Shown: positions 16,484-26,102 of the stretch, one piece after another
How positions within the stretch are numbered: the first letter of the stretch is position 1
Layout: every line of letters starts with the position of its first letter
Origin: Burkholderia ambifaria AMMD
GTDB lineage: Bacteria; Pseudomonadota; Gammaproteobacteria; Burkholderiales; Burkholderiaceae
Length of the DNA: 64,000 bases
NCBI RefSeq assembly: GCF_000203915.1
Contig: NC_008392.1
Location: 868,001 to 932,000, forward strand
Direction of reading: 5' to 3'
Notes under the pieces: generated by a model
The model's input: only the letters and a program-made list of their open reading frames with translations
Told to the model about the DNA's origin: nothing
Database searches by the model: none
Translations under genes and position numbers: made by a program

Positions 16484-17884
16484 ATGAACACGATTCCCAC
16501 CGAACCGAAACGCGACGCGCAGGTTGCACACCTGCCGTATCCGCCGCCGTCGCGGGAGGTGCATGCGAAACCGGGCGCGCTGCTGCCGCCGGCGCCGCGC
16601 TCGCTCGAGGAAACCGGCTTGACCCAGGCGTTCGTCGCAGGGCTCGTGCTGAAGTCGACGCTGGTGCTCGGTCGCCCGTCGTACGGCGTCCTGATCGAGC
16701 GCCACTGCCTGCCGCTCGCGGTGCTCGATGATGTCTTCGCGTTCCTGGTGCGCGAGCATCTGGTCGAACTGACCCATCGCGGCAAGACCGACCTCGACGT
16801 GACGTTCCGCCTGACCGACGCGGGCCGCGTGCTCGCGCTCGAAGAGCGTGCGCGCAGCAGCTACAGCGGCCCCGCGCCGGTGACACTCGACGCGTATCTC
16901 GACTGCGTGTCCGACCATTCGGTGCGCAAGCTGCGCGTGGCCCAGAACGACGTGTGGGCCGTATTCGAAGGCGTCGTCATGGACACGGCGGTCCTCGATT
17001 CGGCGGCCGCCGCGCTCAACGCCGGCCGCCCGCTGCTGATCCACGGCCCCGCCGGCAGCGGCAAGACCTTCCTCGCGGAGCGCCTTGGCGCGCTGATGGG
17101 CGGCCACGTGCCGGTGCCGCACGCCATTTACGCCGCGGGCGAAGTGATCCAGATCTACGACCCGATCGTGCATGTCGACGCGCCGTCGCAAGCCGACGGC
17201 CAATCGGCCGATCGCCGCTGGCGCCTGTGCGAGCGGCCCGTCGTGATGTCGGGCGGCGAACTGACGCTCGCCGAGCTCGACCTGCGCCGCGACGAAGGAG
17301 CGGGCTTCTATCAGGCGCCGCCGCACATGAAGGCGAACATGGGCATGTACGTCGTCGACGATCTCGGCCGCCAGCGCGTCGAACCGCGCGACCTGCTCAA
17401 CCGCTGGCTGCGCCCGCTCGACCGCGGCGTCGATTTCCTGACGCTCGAGTCCGGCAATCGTCTCGTGATGCCGTTCGACGTCTGGCCGGTGTTCTCGAGC
17501 AACCTGGCACCGGAGCAGTTCGCCGACGACGCGTTCCTGCGCCGGCTCGGCTCCAAGCTTCACGTCGGCGCGATGTCGATCGACCACTACCGTGCGGTGT
17601 TCGATGCCGCATGCGTGTCGCTCGGGCTGGTGCCGGCACAGGACGCGTTCGACTATCTGCTGCACCGGCTGCACCTGCCGAGCGGCAAGGCCTATCTCGC
17701 ATGCTTCCCGATGGATCTGCTGCGCCTCGTCGCCGCCGGCGCGCGGTATCGCGGCGATCCGCCCGAAGTGACGCACGACGCGCTGTACGACGCATGGGCC
17801 AGCTATTTCGGCTCGGCGCCGGCGCGCGACGGCGGGCATCCGCCGCCTGTCGATCACGGCGGGCGCACGTACATAACCGGTTGA
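16484..17884 (+). CDS. AAA+ ATPase in the Tad locus
   Basis: 466 residues. A proline-rich start (1-45) is followed by a helical region that looks like a winged-helix module (about 45-125) and an AAA+ ATPase with Walker A GPAGSGKT (about residues 187-194) and a Walker-B-like YVVDDLG segment; a helical lid follows. No membrane segment. It is not one of the canonical Tad proteins (CpaB, C, E, F, TadB-G), yet it sits in the same orientation between the prepilin peptidase and CpaB with short gaps. It may be an assembly chaperone or regulator of the pilus; that is inference. Confidence 0.8.
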   Translation: MNTIPTEPKRDAQVAHLPYPPPSREVHAKPGALLPPAPRSLEETGLTQAFVAGLVLKSTLVLGRPSYGVLIERHCLPLAVLDDVFAFLVREHLVELTHRGKTDLDVTFRLTDAGRVLALEERARSSYSGPAPVTLDAYLDCVSDHSVRKLRVAQNDVWAVFEGVVMDTAVLDSAAAALNAGRPLLIHGPAGSGKTFLAERLGALMGGHVPVPHAIYAAGEVIQIYDPIVHVDAPSQADGQSADRRWRLCERPVVMSGGELTLAELDLRRDEGAGFYQAPPHMKANMGMYVVDDLGRQRVEPRDLLNRWLRPLDRGVDFLTLESGNRLVMPFDVWPVFSSNLAPEQFADDAFLRRLGSKLHVGAMSIDHYRAVFDAACVSLGLVPAQDAFDYLLHRLHLPSGKAYLACFPMDLLRLVAAGARYRGDPPEVTHDALYDAWASYFGSAPARDGGHPPPVDHGGRTYITG

Positions 17885-17919
17885 GCCGTTTCTTTCACGA
17901 TTCGTTGAGGAGCATTGCC

Positions 17920-18765
17920 ATGAAAAACAGTCGAGCGCTCATGATGCTGATCATCGCGATGGTCGCGGGGCTAGCCGCGGTCGTGTTCGCATCCCGCTGG
18001 TTGATGCATACATCCAGCAGCTCGGTCACGTCGGTCGCGGTCGCGACCACCGACCTGAACCTGGGCGAGCCGCTCGGGCCGAACCAGATCCACATGGTGA
18101 GCTGGCCGTCGGGCAGCGTGCCGACCGGCGCGTTCGCCGACACGAAGGAGCTCGAAGGGCGCGTCGTGCGCACGAGCCTCGCCCGCGGCGAGCCGGTGAT
18201 CGAGTCGAAGCTCGCGCCGGTCGGCACGAAGGGCGGGTTGTCCGCAGTGATTGCCGACGGCAGCCGCGCGATCACCGTGCGCGTGAACGACGTGGTCGGC
18301 GTCGCGGGCTTCGCGCTGCCGGGCAACTACGTCGACGTGATCGTCAACACGCAGGAACAGCAGGGCAAGACCGACGGGCAGAGCATCTCGAAGATCGTGC
18401 TCGAGCACATCCTCGTGCTCGCCGTCGCGCAGCAGGTCAGCCGCGACGACACCGCACCGAAGGTCGTCAACGCGGTGACGCTCGAAGTCACGCCCGATCA
18501 GGCCGAACGCCTCGACCTCGCGCGCAGCGTCGGCACGCTGTCGCTCGTGCTGCGCAACCAGGTCGACCAGAAGACGCTCACCACCGACGGCGCAACCAAG
18601 CTGACGTTGCTCGGCAAGGCCCCGGTACCCGACGCGACGCCCGCACCGGCACCCGCGCACGTACGGACCGTGCGCGTGCATGTCGCGTCGCACGCCGCAC
18701 CGGAAGCGCGCCGCGATTGCGTCGGTGTACTGACCGGTGTGCACGGCAGCGTCGAATGTTTCTGA
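17920..18765 (+). CDS. cpaB: Tad pilus assembly protein CpaB/RcpC
   Basis: 281 residues from the ATG preceded by TGAGGAG. A single N-terminal membrane anchor (about 7-25), then an SAF domain (about 38-105, VAVATTDLNLGEPLGPNQI) and the CpaB/RcpC domain with ITVRVNDVVGVAGFALPGNYVDVIV. It acts in the periplasm, probably coupling secretin and inner-membrane parts or binding peptidoglycan. The end is Pro/Ala-rich with two late cysteines. The gene is followed by hairpins before the secretin gene. Confidence 0.93.
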   Translation: MKNSRALMMLIIAMVAGLAAVVFASRWLMHTSSSSVTSVAVATTDLNLGEPLGPNQIHMVSWPSGSVPTGAFADTKELEGRVVRTSLARGEPVIESKLAPVGTKGGLSAVIADGSRAITVRVNDVVGVAGFALPGNYVDVIVNTQEQQGKTDGQSISKIVLEHILVLAVAQQVSRDDTAPKVVNAVTLEVTPDQAERLDLARSVGTLSLVLRNQVDQKTLTTDGATKLTLLGKAPVPDATPAPAPAHVRTVRVHVASHAAPEARRDCVGVLTGVHGSVECF

Positions 18766-18780
18766 AAGCGCAGCACACAT

Positions 18781-18858
18781 CCAGATAACCAGATTAACCA
18801 GATCGGCCGCCGTCAAGGCACGGCGGCCTTGCAAGGCAAAAACCGGCGTCTCGCCGGT
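18781..18858 (+). promoter_or_regulatory. CCAGAT repeats and tandem hairpins ahead of the secretin gene
   Basis: The 113-base gap between cpaB and cpaC holds three CCAGAT copies (18781, 18789, 18798), then a perfect 9-bp hairpin GGCCGCCGT/ACGGCGGCC (18805-18813 and 18820-18828), a GCCTTGCAAGGC palindrome (18826-18837) and a second hairpin ACCGGCG/CGCCGGT (18842-18858) just before the secretin ribosome site. This could attenuate transcription or protect mRNA ends and so set secretin levels. Structures are seen; function is inferred. Confidence 0.45.
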
Positions 18859-18878
18859 CACTCGGGGGATCAGACGAA

Positions 18879-20852
18879 ATGAAGATCAATCCGCAATATT
18901 CAGGTACCGGCCCGGTGCGCACCCGCATCGCGCGGGGCGCGATGATGGCCGCGATCCTCTGTGCAGGAACGTTGACCGTGTACAGCGCACTGGCCCAGGA
19001 AGGCGCCGAATCGGCTGCGCTGATGAAGGGCGGCGCCAGCGCGCCGGCCGCCGTCGCGAAGGGGCCGATGCAGATGACGATCAGCATGGCGCCGGCGCCG
19101 GCCACCGCGGCCGCCGCATCGGCGGCGCCGATGCGCGGACCGAACTGCGTGGGCGCGGTGCGTGATGCGACCAGCGTCACCGTGCCGCTCGGAAAGTCGC
19201 TGCTCGTGCCGATGCCGGAGCCGGTGCGCAACCGCACCATCGGCAATCCGGCCGTCGCGCAGGCGACGATGGTGTCGCCGCAGACGCTGTACATCCTCGG
19301 GCTGTCGGTCGGCACGACCAACATGATCGTGCAGGGCAGGAGCGGCGCATGCCGCGTGATCGACGTGGCGGTCGGCGCGGACGCAGGCGGCCTGCAGTCG
19401 TCGCTGCAGCAGCTGATGCCGGGCGAGCGCGACATTCACGTGTCGACCGCCGCCGGCACGATCGTGCTGGCCGGCACCGTGTCGAACTCGCAGGCCGCGC
19501 AGCAGGCCGTGCAGATCGCCCATGCGTACAGCGACAGCGCCGGTGAGGGCGCCGGCGGGGCCGGCAAGGGCGCCGGCGTATTGAACATGCTGGCCGTCAC
19601 GTCGCCGCAGCAGGTGATGCTCGAGGTGAAGGTCGCCGAAGTGTCGAAGACGCTGATCAACCAGATGGGCACCGCATTCAACATCCAGGGCGGCTTCGGT
19701 TCGTGGAGCGGTGCGTTGGTCAGCAACCTGCTCGCGGGCGTTGCCAGCGCCGGGATCTTCAACAAGGCGAACAACAAGCCGTTCAGCGTCGCGGCCGACG
19801 CGCAGAACACCGACAACCTCGTCAAGATCCTCGCGGAGCCCAACCTCGTGACGATCAGCGGCCAGGAGGCGACGTTCCTTGCCGGCGGCAAGATCTTCAT
19901 CCCGGTACCGCAGAGCAGCGGCACGGGCACGTCGTCGATCACGCTGCAGGAAGAGGAGTTCGGCGTCGCGCTGAAGTTCACGCCGACGGTGCTCGCGAAC
20001 GGCCGGATCAGCCTGAAGGTCGCGCCGGAAGTGTCGGAGCTGTCGCAGACGGGCGTCACGCTCAGCGCGACGAACATCGGCGGCACGTCGATCCTGCCGC
20101 TGATCACGACCCGGCGTGCGTCGACGACGGTCCAGATGAGCGACGGCGAATCGTTCGCGATCGGCGGGCTGATCAAGGACAACGCGAGCGGCTCGCTCAA
20201 GGCGATCCCGGGCGTCGGCGAGGTGCCCGTGCTCGGCGCGCTGTTCCGCAGCACGTCGTTCCAGCAGGACCGCACCGAGCTGATCTTCCTGATCACGCCG
20301 CACCTGGTGAGGCCGCTGCAGACCGCCGACGTGCCGTTGCCGACCGACAGCTTCTCGAAGCCGAGCGAAATCGACGTGTACGCGACCGGCAACATGGAAG
20401 GCCGCAAGGGTGTCCGCAAGGCGACCATGCAACCGTCGAACGGCGCGGCACCGCAGACGCCGGCTTCGGCACCGGCTCCCGCGCCGCAATCGGCCGCGCC
20501 GGTCGCACCTGCCGCCGCACTGCCCGCACCGCGTGCGCCGCAGCCTGCCCAGGCGCCGGCGCCGGTGCCGGCCCAGCCGGAGAAGGCCGGCGCTGCAACG
20601 GCCGAGGCCGCGGGGGCGGTGAACGCCGAGCCGGCGCCTGCCGCGCGGCCGCAGCCACAAGCGCCCGCGCAACCGCAGGCCGATGCGGCCGGTGCGGCAC
20701 GCATCGCGCGCATCGAAGCCACCGCCGCGCGCCTCGCGGCGGCCGGCTCCGCCACGCCGGCGAAACCTGCGTCGCGTGCGACGCCCAGCGTGCCGGCCGC
20801 CCATGCGCAGATCGCGCGGGCGAGCGCGGCACCCCAGTCCACCGATCGTTGA
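18879..20852 (+). CDS. cpaC: Tad outer-membrane secretin CpaC/RcpA
   Basis: 657 residues. Signal peptide (about 1-46, cleavage near ALAQ-E), a pilus secretin N-domain (about 95-165, SVTVPLGKSLLVPMPEPVRN), a BON-like segment (about 175-215), and the type II/III secretin domain (about 235-480) with the VPVLGALFRSTSFQ and ELIFLITPHLV blocks. The final 150 residues are unusually Pro/Ala-rich, beyond the usual end of family members. It forms the pilus pore in the outer membrane; the next gene, a small lipoprotein, may help it assemble. Confidence 0.95.
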   Translation: MKINPQYSGTGPVRTRIARGAMMAAILCAGTLTVYSALAQEGAESAALMKGGASAPAAVAKGPMQMTISMAPAPATAAAASAAPMRGPNCVGAVRDATSVTVPLGKSLLVPMPEPVRNRTIGNPAVAQATMVSPQTLYILGLSVGTTNMIVQGRSGACRVIDVAVGADAGGLQSSLQQLMPGERDIHVSTAAGTIVLAGTVSNSQAAQQAVQIAHAYSDSAGEGAGGAGKGAGVLNMLAVTSPQQVMLEVKVAEVSKTLINQMGTAFNIQGGFGSWSGALVSNLLAGVASAGIFNKANNKPFSVAADAQNTDNLVKILAEPNLVTISGQEATFLAGGKIFIPVPQSSGTGTSSITLQEEEFGVALKFTPTVLANGRISLKVAPEVSELSQTGVTLSATNIGGTSILPLITTRRASTTVQMSDGESFAIGGLIKDNASGSLKAIPGVGEVPVLGALFRSTSFQQDRTELIFLITPHLVRPLQTADVPLPTDSFSKPSEIDVYATGNMEGRKGVRKATMQPSNGAAPQTPASAPAPAPQSAAPVAPAAALPAPRAPQPAQAPAPVPAQPEKAGAATAEAAGAVNAEPAPAARPQPQAPAQPQADAAGAARIARIEATAARLAAAGSATPAKPASRATPSVPAAHAQIARASAAPQSTDR

Positions 20853-20872
20853 AGCTATCCAAGGGGAAGCTC

Positions 20873-21169
20873 ATGAAATCCGCCTACCTCGTATTCGTGC
20901 GCCGCGCGGCGCTCGCCGTCCCGCTCGCGTTCGCACTCGCCGGCTGCATGTCGTCGAGCCCGGTGTGGGACAGCCGCTTCGGCGACTCGGTCCGCGCCGT
21001 CACGCAGGCCCAGATCATCGATCCGCATGCCGGGGAACACGCGGCAACGCACGCCGGGGTCGATGGCCGCGCCGCCGCGTCCGCGCTCGACAACTACGAC
21101 AAGTCGTTCAAGCAGCCCGAGCCGAAAGCCAATGCATTCGTGATCGGCATCGGCAAGTCGGCGCAATAA
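20873..21169 (+). CDS. Small Tad-associated lipoprotein
   Basis: 98 residues with a lipoprotein signal ending in the lipobox LAGC (Cys22-24 region), then a short polar mature part. AAGGGGA lies just before the ATG, 20 bases after the secretin stop. Its position matches the small outer-membrane pilotin or RcpB-like partner found beside Tad secretins, but the sequence is too short for a firm family call. Confidence 0.75.
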   Translation: MKSAYLVFVRRAALAVPLAFALAGCMSSSPVWDSRFGDSVRAVTQAQIIDPHAGEHAATHAGVDGRAAASALDNYDKSFKQPEPKANAFVIGIGKSAQ

Positions 21170-21194
21170 AACAGGCACGCTCAGGGAGAACGCC

Positions 21195-22466
21195 ATGTCC
21201 AGCGCAGCTCGTCATCCGAAGCTCACGCGTCACAGTCTGCATCGTCAGCAAGGCGCCGTTGCAATCATCGTCGGTCTCGCACTGGCGATGATGATCGGGT
21301 TCGTCGGTCTCGCGCTGGACCTCGGCAAGCTGTACGTCACGCGCAGCGAACTGCAGAACAGCGCCGATTCATGCGCGCTGTCCGCTGCGCGCGACCTGAC
21401 GTCGGCCATCAGCCTGCAGGTCGCGGAAGCCGACGGCATCGCCGCCGGCCACGCGAATTACGCGTTCTTCCAGCAGAACGCGGTACAGATGCAGACGGAT
21501 TCGAACGTCACGTTCAGCGATTCGCTGACCAATCCGTTTCTGACCAAGACGGCGGTCGCCACACCGGCGAACGTCAAGTACGTGAAGTGCACCGCGCAGT
21601 TGAGCAACATCGCGCACTGGTTCATCGAGGTGCTCAACACGATTCCCGGCGTGCAGGTCGCGAACGCGTCGCAGGTCGCGGCCAGCGCGATCGCGACGGT
21701 CGGGGCCGGGCAGACCACCTGCGCGATTCCGGTGTTCGTGTGCAAGCCGGCGTCCTCCGCGCCGTACAAGGTCGGCGACTGGATCTCGTCGCCGTCCGGC
21801 TCGTCGACGACGTACGGGCCCGGCAACTTCGGCTGGGCGGCGCTCGATGGCTCGACGAACGAGCCGACCATCGCCAGCGAACTGTCCGGCAACACCTGCA
21901 ACATCACGTCGCCGCCGGACCTCGGCTCGACGGGCCTGAAGGCCGCATCGCTGCGCGCCTGGAACACCCGCTTCGGCATCTACACGAACGGCGCCAACGG
22001 CTCGAGCGGCCAGCCTGACTTCACCGGCTATGCGTATGTCGGCCCGAAATACGGGCCGCCGGGAACCGCGGGCATCGTCGGCGACGCGTACACGCAATTC
22101 GTGCTCGATCGCGCGAGCTTCAAGGCCTATCAGGGCGACGGTACGCCGCCCACCGGCAGCGGCATCTCGACCAACGGGACCGTCACGGCCAGCAACTACC
22201 AGACGTATGGCGGCGACCGCCGGGTCGCGCTGGCCCCCGAGGGCGATTGCTCGACGCTGTCGGGCAGCAGCGGCAAGGTGCACGTCACGCAGTGGGACTG
22301 CGTGCTGATGCTCGATCCGCTGCCGTTCAGCCCGGGAGCCGGCGGGGTCGTGGCGCACCTCGAATACCTCGGCTCCACGGCCTCCGGCACCACGCCGTGC
22401 GCGACGCACGGCCTGCCGGGCAGCGGCAGCTCGGTCGGTATCAAGGTACCGATGCTCGTTCAATAG
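21195..22466 (+). CDS. TadG-like pilus assembly protein
   Basis: 423 residues. The N-terminus has the Tad pseudopilin-type membrane segment (RQQGAVAIIVGLALAMMIGFVGLALDLGKLYVTRSELQNSADSCAL), the signature of the TadG N-terminal domain, with the conserved helix continuing into a periplasmic domain rich in Gly, Ser, Thr and Cys. It lacks an obvious MIDAS (DxSxS) motif of a von Willebrand A domain. Probably an anchored minor pseudopilin of the Tad machine. The next gene's ribosome site overlaps its stop codon. Confidence 0.85.
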   Translation: MSSAARHPKLTRHSLHRQQGAVAIIVGLALAMMIGFVGLALDLGKLYVTRSELQNSADSCALSAARDLTSAISLQVAEADGIAAGHANYAFFQQNAVQMQTDSNVTFSDSLTNPFLTKTAVATPANVKYVKCTAQLSNIAHWFIEVLNTIPGVQVANASQVAASAIATVGAGQTTCAIPVFVCKPASSAPYKVGDWISSPSGSSTTYGPGNFGWAALDGSTNEPTIASELSGNTCNITSPPDLGSTGLKAASLRAWNTRFGIYTNGANGSSGQPDFTGYAYVGPKYGPPGTAGIVGDAYTQFVLDRASFKAYQGDGTPPTGSGISTNGTVTASNYQTYGGDRRVALAPEGDCSTLSGSSGKVHVTQWDCVLMLDPLPFSPGAGGVVAHLEYLGSTASGTTPCATHGLPGSGSSVGIKVPMLVQ

Positions 22467-22479
22467 AGGAGACACGATC

Positions 22480-23013
22480 ATGAAGAGGCTCCCGATTCGC
22501 CGGTCACGCATGCGCGGTGTCGCCGCGGTCGAATTCGCGCTCGTGCTGATGCCGATGATCGTGCTTGCGACCGGCGTGGCCGAGTTCGGCCGCGCGATCT
22601 ACCAGTACGAGACGCTCACGAAGGCGACGCGCAACGCGGCGCGCTACCTGTCGGTGTTTTTGCCGAACGACAGCGCGTATCCGCTCGCGGCGGCGCAGTG
22701 CCTCGTCGTGTACGGCAGCACCACGTGCGGCTCCGCCGGCACCGAGCTGGTGCCGGGGCTCACGACGTCGATGGTGATCGTGTGCGATGCCACGCATTCG
22801 ACCGATTGCGGCGACGCGTCCGACCCGTCGCAGTTCGCGAACCTGCCGACCTACGACTCGACCAACAACGCGCCAAGCGGCACGGCGACCGGCAGCATCA
22901 ACCTCGTCGAAGTGAAGGTGAAGGGCTATCAGTACCAGCCGATTCCGGCCTACCCGGGGCTGTCGTCGATCACCTTCGGCAACATCGTCACCGTGATGAG
23001 GCAAGTGTCATGA
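22480..23013 (+). CDS. tadE: TadE-like pseudopilin
   Basis: 177 residues. MRGVAAVEFALVLMPMIVLATGVAEFGRAIYQYETLTKATRNAARYLS is a typical TadE N-terminal block with the Glu five residues after the processing Gly. The remainder is periplasmic, with several cysteines. AGAGGAGA overlaps the end of the TadG-like gene. The stop overlaps the next start (ATGA), showing translational coupling with the second TadE-like gene. Confidence 0.9.
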   Translation: MKRLPIRRSRMRGVAAVEFALVLMPMIVLATGVAEFGRAIYQYETLTKATRNAARYLSVFLPNDSAYPLAAAQCLVVYGSTTCGSAGTELVPGLTTSMVIVCDATHSTDCGDASDPSQFANLPTYDSTNNAPSGTATGSINLVEVKVKGYQYQPIPAYPGLSSITFGNIVTVMRQVS

Positions 23014-23453
23014 ACCCGCGTCCCTCTCCGCTGTCGCGCCGTCGCGCCCAACGCGGCTCCACGATTGTCGAATTCGCGCTGATCGCATCGATCCTGATCA
23101 TGCTGCTGATCGGCATCTTCGAATTCGGGCGCGTGATGTTTTACTGGAACACGGCGAGCGAGGCCATCCGGCTCGGCGCCCGCACGGCGATCGTCTGCGA
23201 CGTGAACGCGGCCGGCGTCGTGAAGCGCGTGCGGTCGCTCATGCCGATCCTGGCCGACTCGAACGTGTCGGTGAGCTACTCGCCATCAGGCTGCGACGTG
23301 AGCTCCTGCTCGTTCGTGACCGTCAGCATCAGCAATGTCACTGTCAACACGATGATCCCGATCGCGAACGTTGCGATCACGATGCCGTCGTTCACCACGA
23401 CGCTGTCGCGGGAAAGCCTGAACTCCTCGACGGGCGGAAGCGCCTGTCAATAA
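23010..23453 (+). CDS. Second TadE/TadF-like pseudopilin
   Basis: 147 residues with the TadE block RGSTIVEFALIASILIMLLIGIFEFGRVMFYWNTASEAIRLGAR. Shorter periplasmic part than the previous protein, with three cysteines. Its ATG overlaps the previous stop. By position it would be the TadF-equivalent minor pseudopilin, but sequence alone fits TadE better. Confidence 0.88.
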   Translation: MNPRPSPLSRRRAQRGSTIVEFALIASILIMLLIGIFEFGRVMFYWNTASEAIRLGARTAIVCDVNAAGVVKRVRSLMPILADSNVSVSYSPSGCDVSSCSFVTVSISNVTVNTMIPIANVAITMPSFTTTLSRESLNSSTGGSACQ

Positions 23454-23473
23454 CGAACCGACGAGGCACAGTC

Positions 23474-24682
23474 ATGATCAATATCCTCGTAGCCGCCGAC
23501 GATACCGCCCGGCTCATGCAGATCGCGCGTCTGGTCACGGACAGCGGACACTATCGCGTGACACGTGCGCACGGTCGGCCGTCCCAGATCGAGCATCGCA
23601 CCGATGGACTTGATTCATTCGATATCCTGCTGATCGACGGCGCATTGACCGATGCGGCCGAGCTGTCGGCGATCGAGCGGATCTGCCGGCTGCACCCGTG
23701 CCTGATCGGCATCCTGGTGACCGCGGATGCGGCGCCCCATGTGCTGCTGGACGCGATGCGCGCCGGCGCGCGCGACGTGCTGCAGTGGCCGATCGATCCG
23801 GCCGCGCTCGCCCGCGCGCTCGAACGCGCCGCCGCGCAAAGCACGCGGCGCGACGGCGGCGATACGCGCTTCGTGTCGTTCATGTCGTGCAAGGGCGGCG
23901 CCGGCACCAGCTTCGCCGCGAGCAACGTCGCGTACGAGATCGCCGAAGCCCACAAGCGCCGCGTGCTGCTGGTCGATCTGAACCAGCAGTTCGCGGATGC
24001 CGCGTTCCTCGTCAGCGACGAGACGCCGCCGTCGACGCTGCCGCAGCTCTGCGCGCAGATCGAGCGGCTCGACGGCGCGTTTCTCGACGCGAGCGTCGCG
24101 CACGTGACGCCGACCTTCCACGTGCTGGCGGGCGCGGGCGACCCGGTCAAGGCCGCCGAGATGCGCGAGGATGCGCTCGAATGGATCCTCGGCGTCGCGG
24201 CGCCGCGCTACGACTTCGTGATCTTCGACATCGGCGTGAGCATCAACCCGCTGTCGATGATCGCGCTGGATCGCAGCGACCAGATCCAGCTCGTGCTGCA
24301 GCCCGCGATGCCGCACGTGCGCGCGGGCCGCCGGCTGCTGGAGATTCTCGTGTCGCTCGGCTACCCGGTCGACCAGTTGCGGCTGGTGGTGAACCGGATG
24401 ACGCGCGCGGGCGACCGGTCCCGCGCCGCGCTCGAGGAAGTGCTCGGCCTGCACGCCAGCTGCACGATACCCGACGATGTCGACACGGTACGCGAAGCGC
24501 TCGACCTCGGGCATCCGGCCTCGCGCGTCGCACGTAGCGCTGCCGTTACGCGGGCATTGCAGGCCTGCGCGAAGCAGATCGTCGAAGGGGACGTGCGCAC
24601 GCGGCACGGCACGTCCAGCAGCGAACCGTTGATGTCCCGGCTGTTCGGCCGCAAGGCCACGCCGAAGCTCAAATCCATGTGA
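23474..24682 (+). CDS. cpaE: Tad pilus localisation ATPase CpaE/TadZ
   Basis: 402 residues. An atypical receiver-like domain (1-125) is followed by a MinD/ParA-type P-loop domain (about 130-380). The Walker A is the deviant CKGGAGTS (139-146), where KGG starts the loop and the usual C-terminal GKT is replaced by GTS, as commonly seen in CpaE/TadZ. Asp in VLLVDLNQQ and FDIG mark the other nucleotide-binding motifs. It places the pilus at the cell pole or other site. Directly upstream of the secretion ATPase gene. Confidence 0.93.
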   Translation: MINILVAADDTARLMQIARLVTDSGHYRVTRAHGRPSQIEHRTDGLDSFDILLIDGALTDAAELSAIERICRLHPCLIGILVTADAAPHVLLDAMRAGARDVLQWPIDPAALARALERAAAQSTRRDGGDTRFVSFMSCKGGAGTSFAASNVAYEIAEAHKRRVLLVDLNQQFADAAFLVSDETPPSTLPQLCAQIERLDGAFLDASVAHVTPTFHVLAGAGDPVKAAEMREDALEWILGVAAPRYDFVIFDIGVSINPLSMIALDRSDQIQLVLQPAMPHVRAGRRLLEILVSLGYPVDQLRLVVNRMTRAGDRSRAALEEVLGLHASCTIPDDVDTVREALDLGHPASRVARSAAVTRALQACAKQIVEGDVRTRHGTSSSEPLMSRLFGRKATPKLKSM

Positions 24683-24701
24683 ATCTTTCGGGGAAACCAT
24701 C

Positions 24702-26069
24702 ATGTCATTGCGCGAACAGATGTCCTTGTACCGGACGCAGCCGCAGGCGGCGGGCACCGAACCGGCAGGTGCGGCGCATTCGTCGGTACGCGATGCGTAC
24801 CAGAAGCTGCGCCGTGAAATTCACCTGACGGTGCTTGATCGCGTCGAGCTCGAGCGCCTGTCACGCCTGCCGCAGGAACAGGTCCGGCAGGAAATCTCGT
24901 CGCTGATCTCGCGCATTCTCGACGAGGAGCGGCTACTCGCGAACGACATCGAGCGGCGCCAGCTCGCGATCGACGTGTACGACGAAATGTTCGGTTTCGG
25001 CCCGCTCGAGTCGCTGCTGCGCGACCCCGGCATCTCCGACATCCTCGTGAACACGTACCGGCAGGTTTACGTCGAGCGCAGCGGCCAGCTCGAGCTGACC
25101 GACGTGACGTTCTACGACGACGCGCACCTGATGAAGGTGATCGAGAAGATCGTGTCGCGGGTCGGGCGGCGCATCGACGAATCGACCCCGATGGTCGATG
25201 CGCGCCTGCCGGACGGCTCGCGCGTGAACGCGATCATTCCGCCGTCGGCGATCGACGGGCCGCTGATGTCGATCCGGCGCTTCGCGGTCAACCCGCTGAA
25301 GATGGACGACCTCGTGGCCTACCAGAGCCTCACGCCGCCGATGGCGGAACTGCTCGACGCGCTGGCCCACGCGAAAGTGAACGTGCTCGTGTCGGGCGGC
25401 ACCGGCAGCGGCAAGACGACGCTGCTCAACATCCTGTCGGGCTTCATTCCGCGCTCGGAGCGGATCGTGACGATCGAGGATGCGGCCGAGCTGCAGCTGC
25501 AGCAACCGCACGTGCTGCGGCTCGAAACGCGGCCGCCGAACATCGAGGGAAAGGGCGAGATCACGCAACGCACGCTCGTGCGCAACGCGCTGCGGATGCG
25601 GCCGGACCGGATCATTCTCGGCGAAGTGCGCGGCGCGGAAGCGCTCGACATGCTCAATGCGATGAACACCGGCCACGAAGGCTCGCTCGCGACGATCCAC
25701 GCGAACACGCCGCGCGATGCGCTGACGCGGCTCGAGAACATGATCAGCGTCGGCGGCCTGACGCTGCCGCCGAAGACGATGCGCCAGCAGATCGCGTCGG
25801 CGATCTCGGTGGTGGTCCAGGCGACGCGGCTCACCGACGGCAAGCGCAAGATCGTCAGCATCCAGGAGTTGACCGGGATGGAAGGCGACATCATCAACAT
25901 GCAGGAGATCTTCACGTTCAAGCGCACCGGCATGGATCGCGACGGTACGGTGCGCGGACACTTCTGCGCGACCGGCGTGCGGCCGAAGTTCGCCGAGCGT
26001 CTGCAGGCGTTCGGCATCAATCTGCCGGATTCGCTGTACGACCCGGCGCAGCGTTACGAGACGAAGTGA
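24702..26069 (+). CDS. cpaF: Tad pilus assembly/retraction ATPase CpaF/TadA
   Basis: 455 residues, a PilT/VirB11-type hexameric ATPase. Walker [10 protein letters not shown] with Lys238, Asp box [14 protein letters not shown], Walker [17 protein letters not shown] and His box [15 protein letters not shown] are all intact. An N-terminal helical domain (about 25-120) is typical of CpaF. It powers pilus assembly at the cytoplasmic face together with TadB and TadC. Confidence 0.97.
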   Translation: MSLREQMSLYRTQPQAAGTEPAGAAHSSVRDAYQKLRREIHLTVLDRVELERLSRLPQEQVRQEISSLISRILDEERLLANDIERRQLAIDVYDEMFGFGPLESLLRDPGISDILVNTYRQVYVERSGQLELTDVTFYDDAHLMKVIEKIVSRVGRRIDESTPMVDARLPDGSRVNAIIPPSAIDGPLMSIRRFAVNPLKMDDLVAYQSLTPPMAELLDALAHAKVNVLVSGGTGSGKTTLLNILSGFIPRSERIVTIEDAAELQLQQPHVLRLETRPPNIEGKGEITQRTLVRNALRMRPDRIILGEVRGAEALDMLNAMNTGHEGSLATIHANTPRDALTRLENMISVGGLTLPPKTMRQQIASAISVVVQATRLTDGKRKIVSIQELTGMEGDIINMQEIFTFKRTGMDRDGTVRGHFCATGVRPKFAERLQAFGINLPDSLYDPAQRYETK

Positions 26070-26102
26070 CGACGCGCCATCGTCTGATTCCGGGGAGGCC
26101 TC

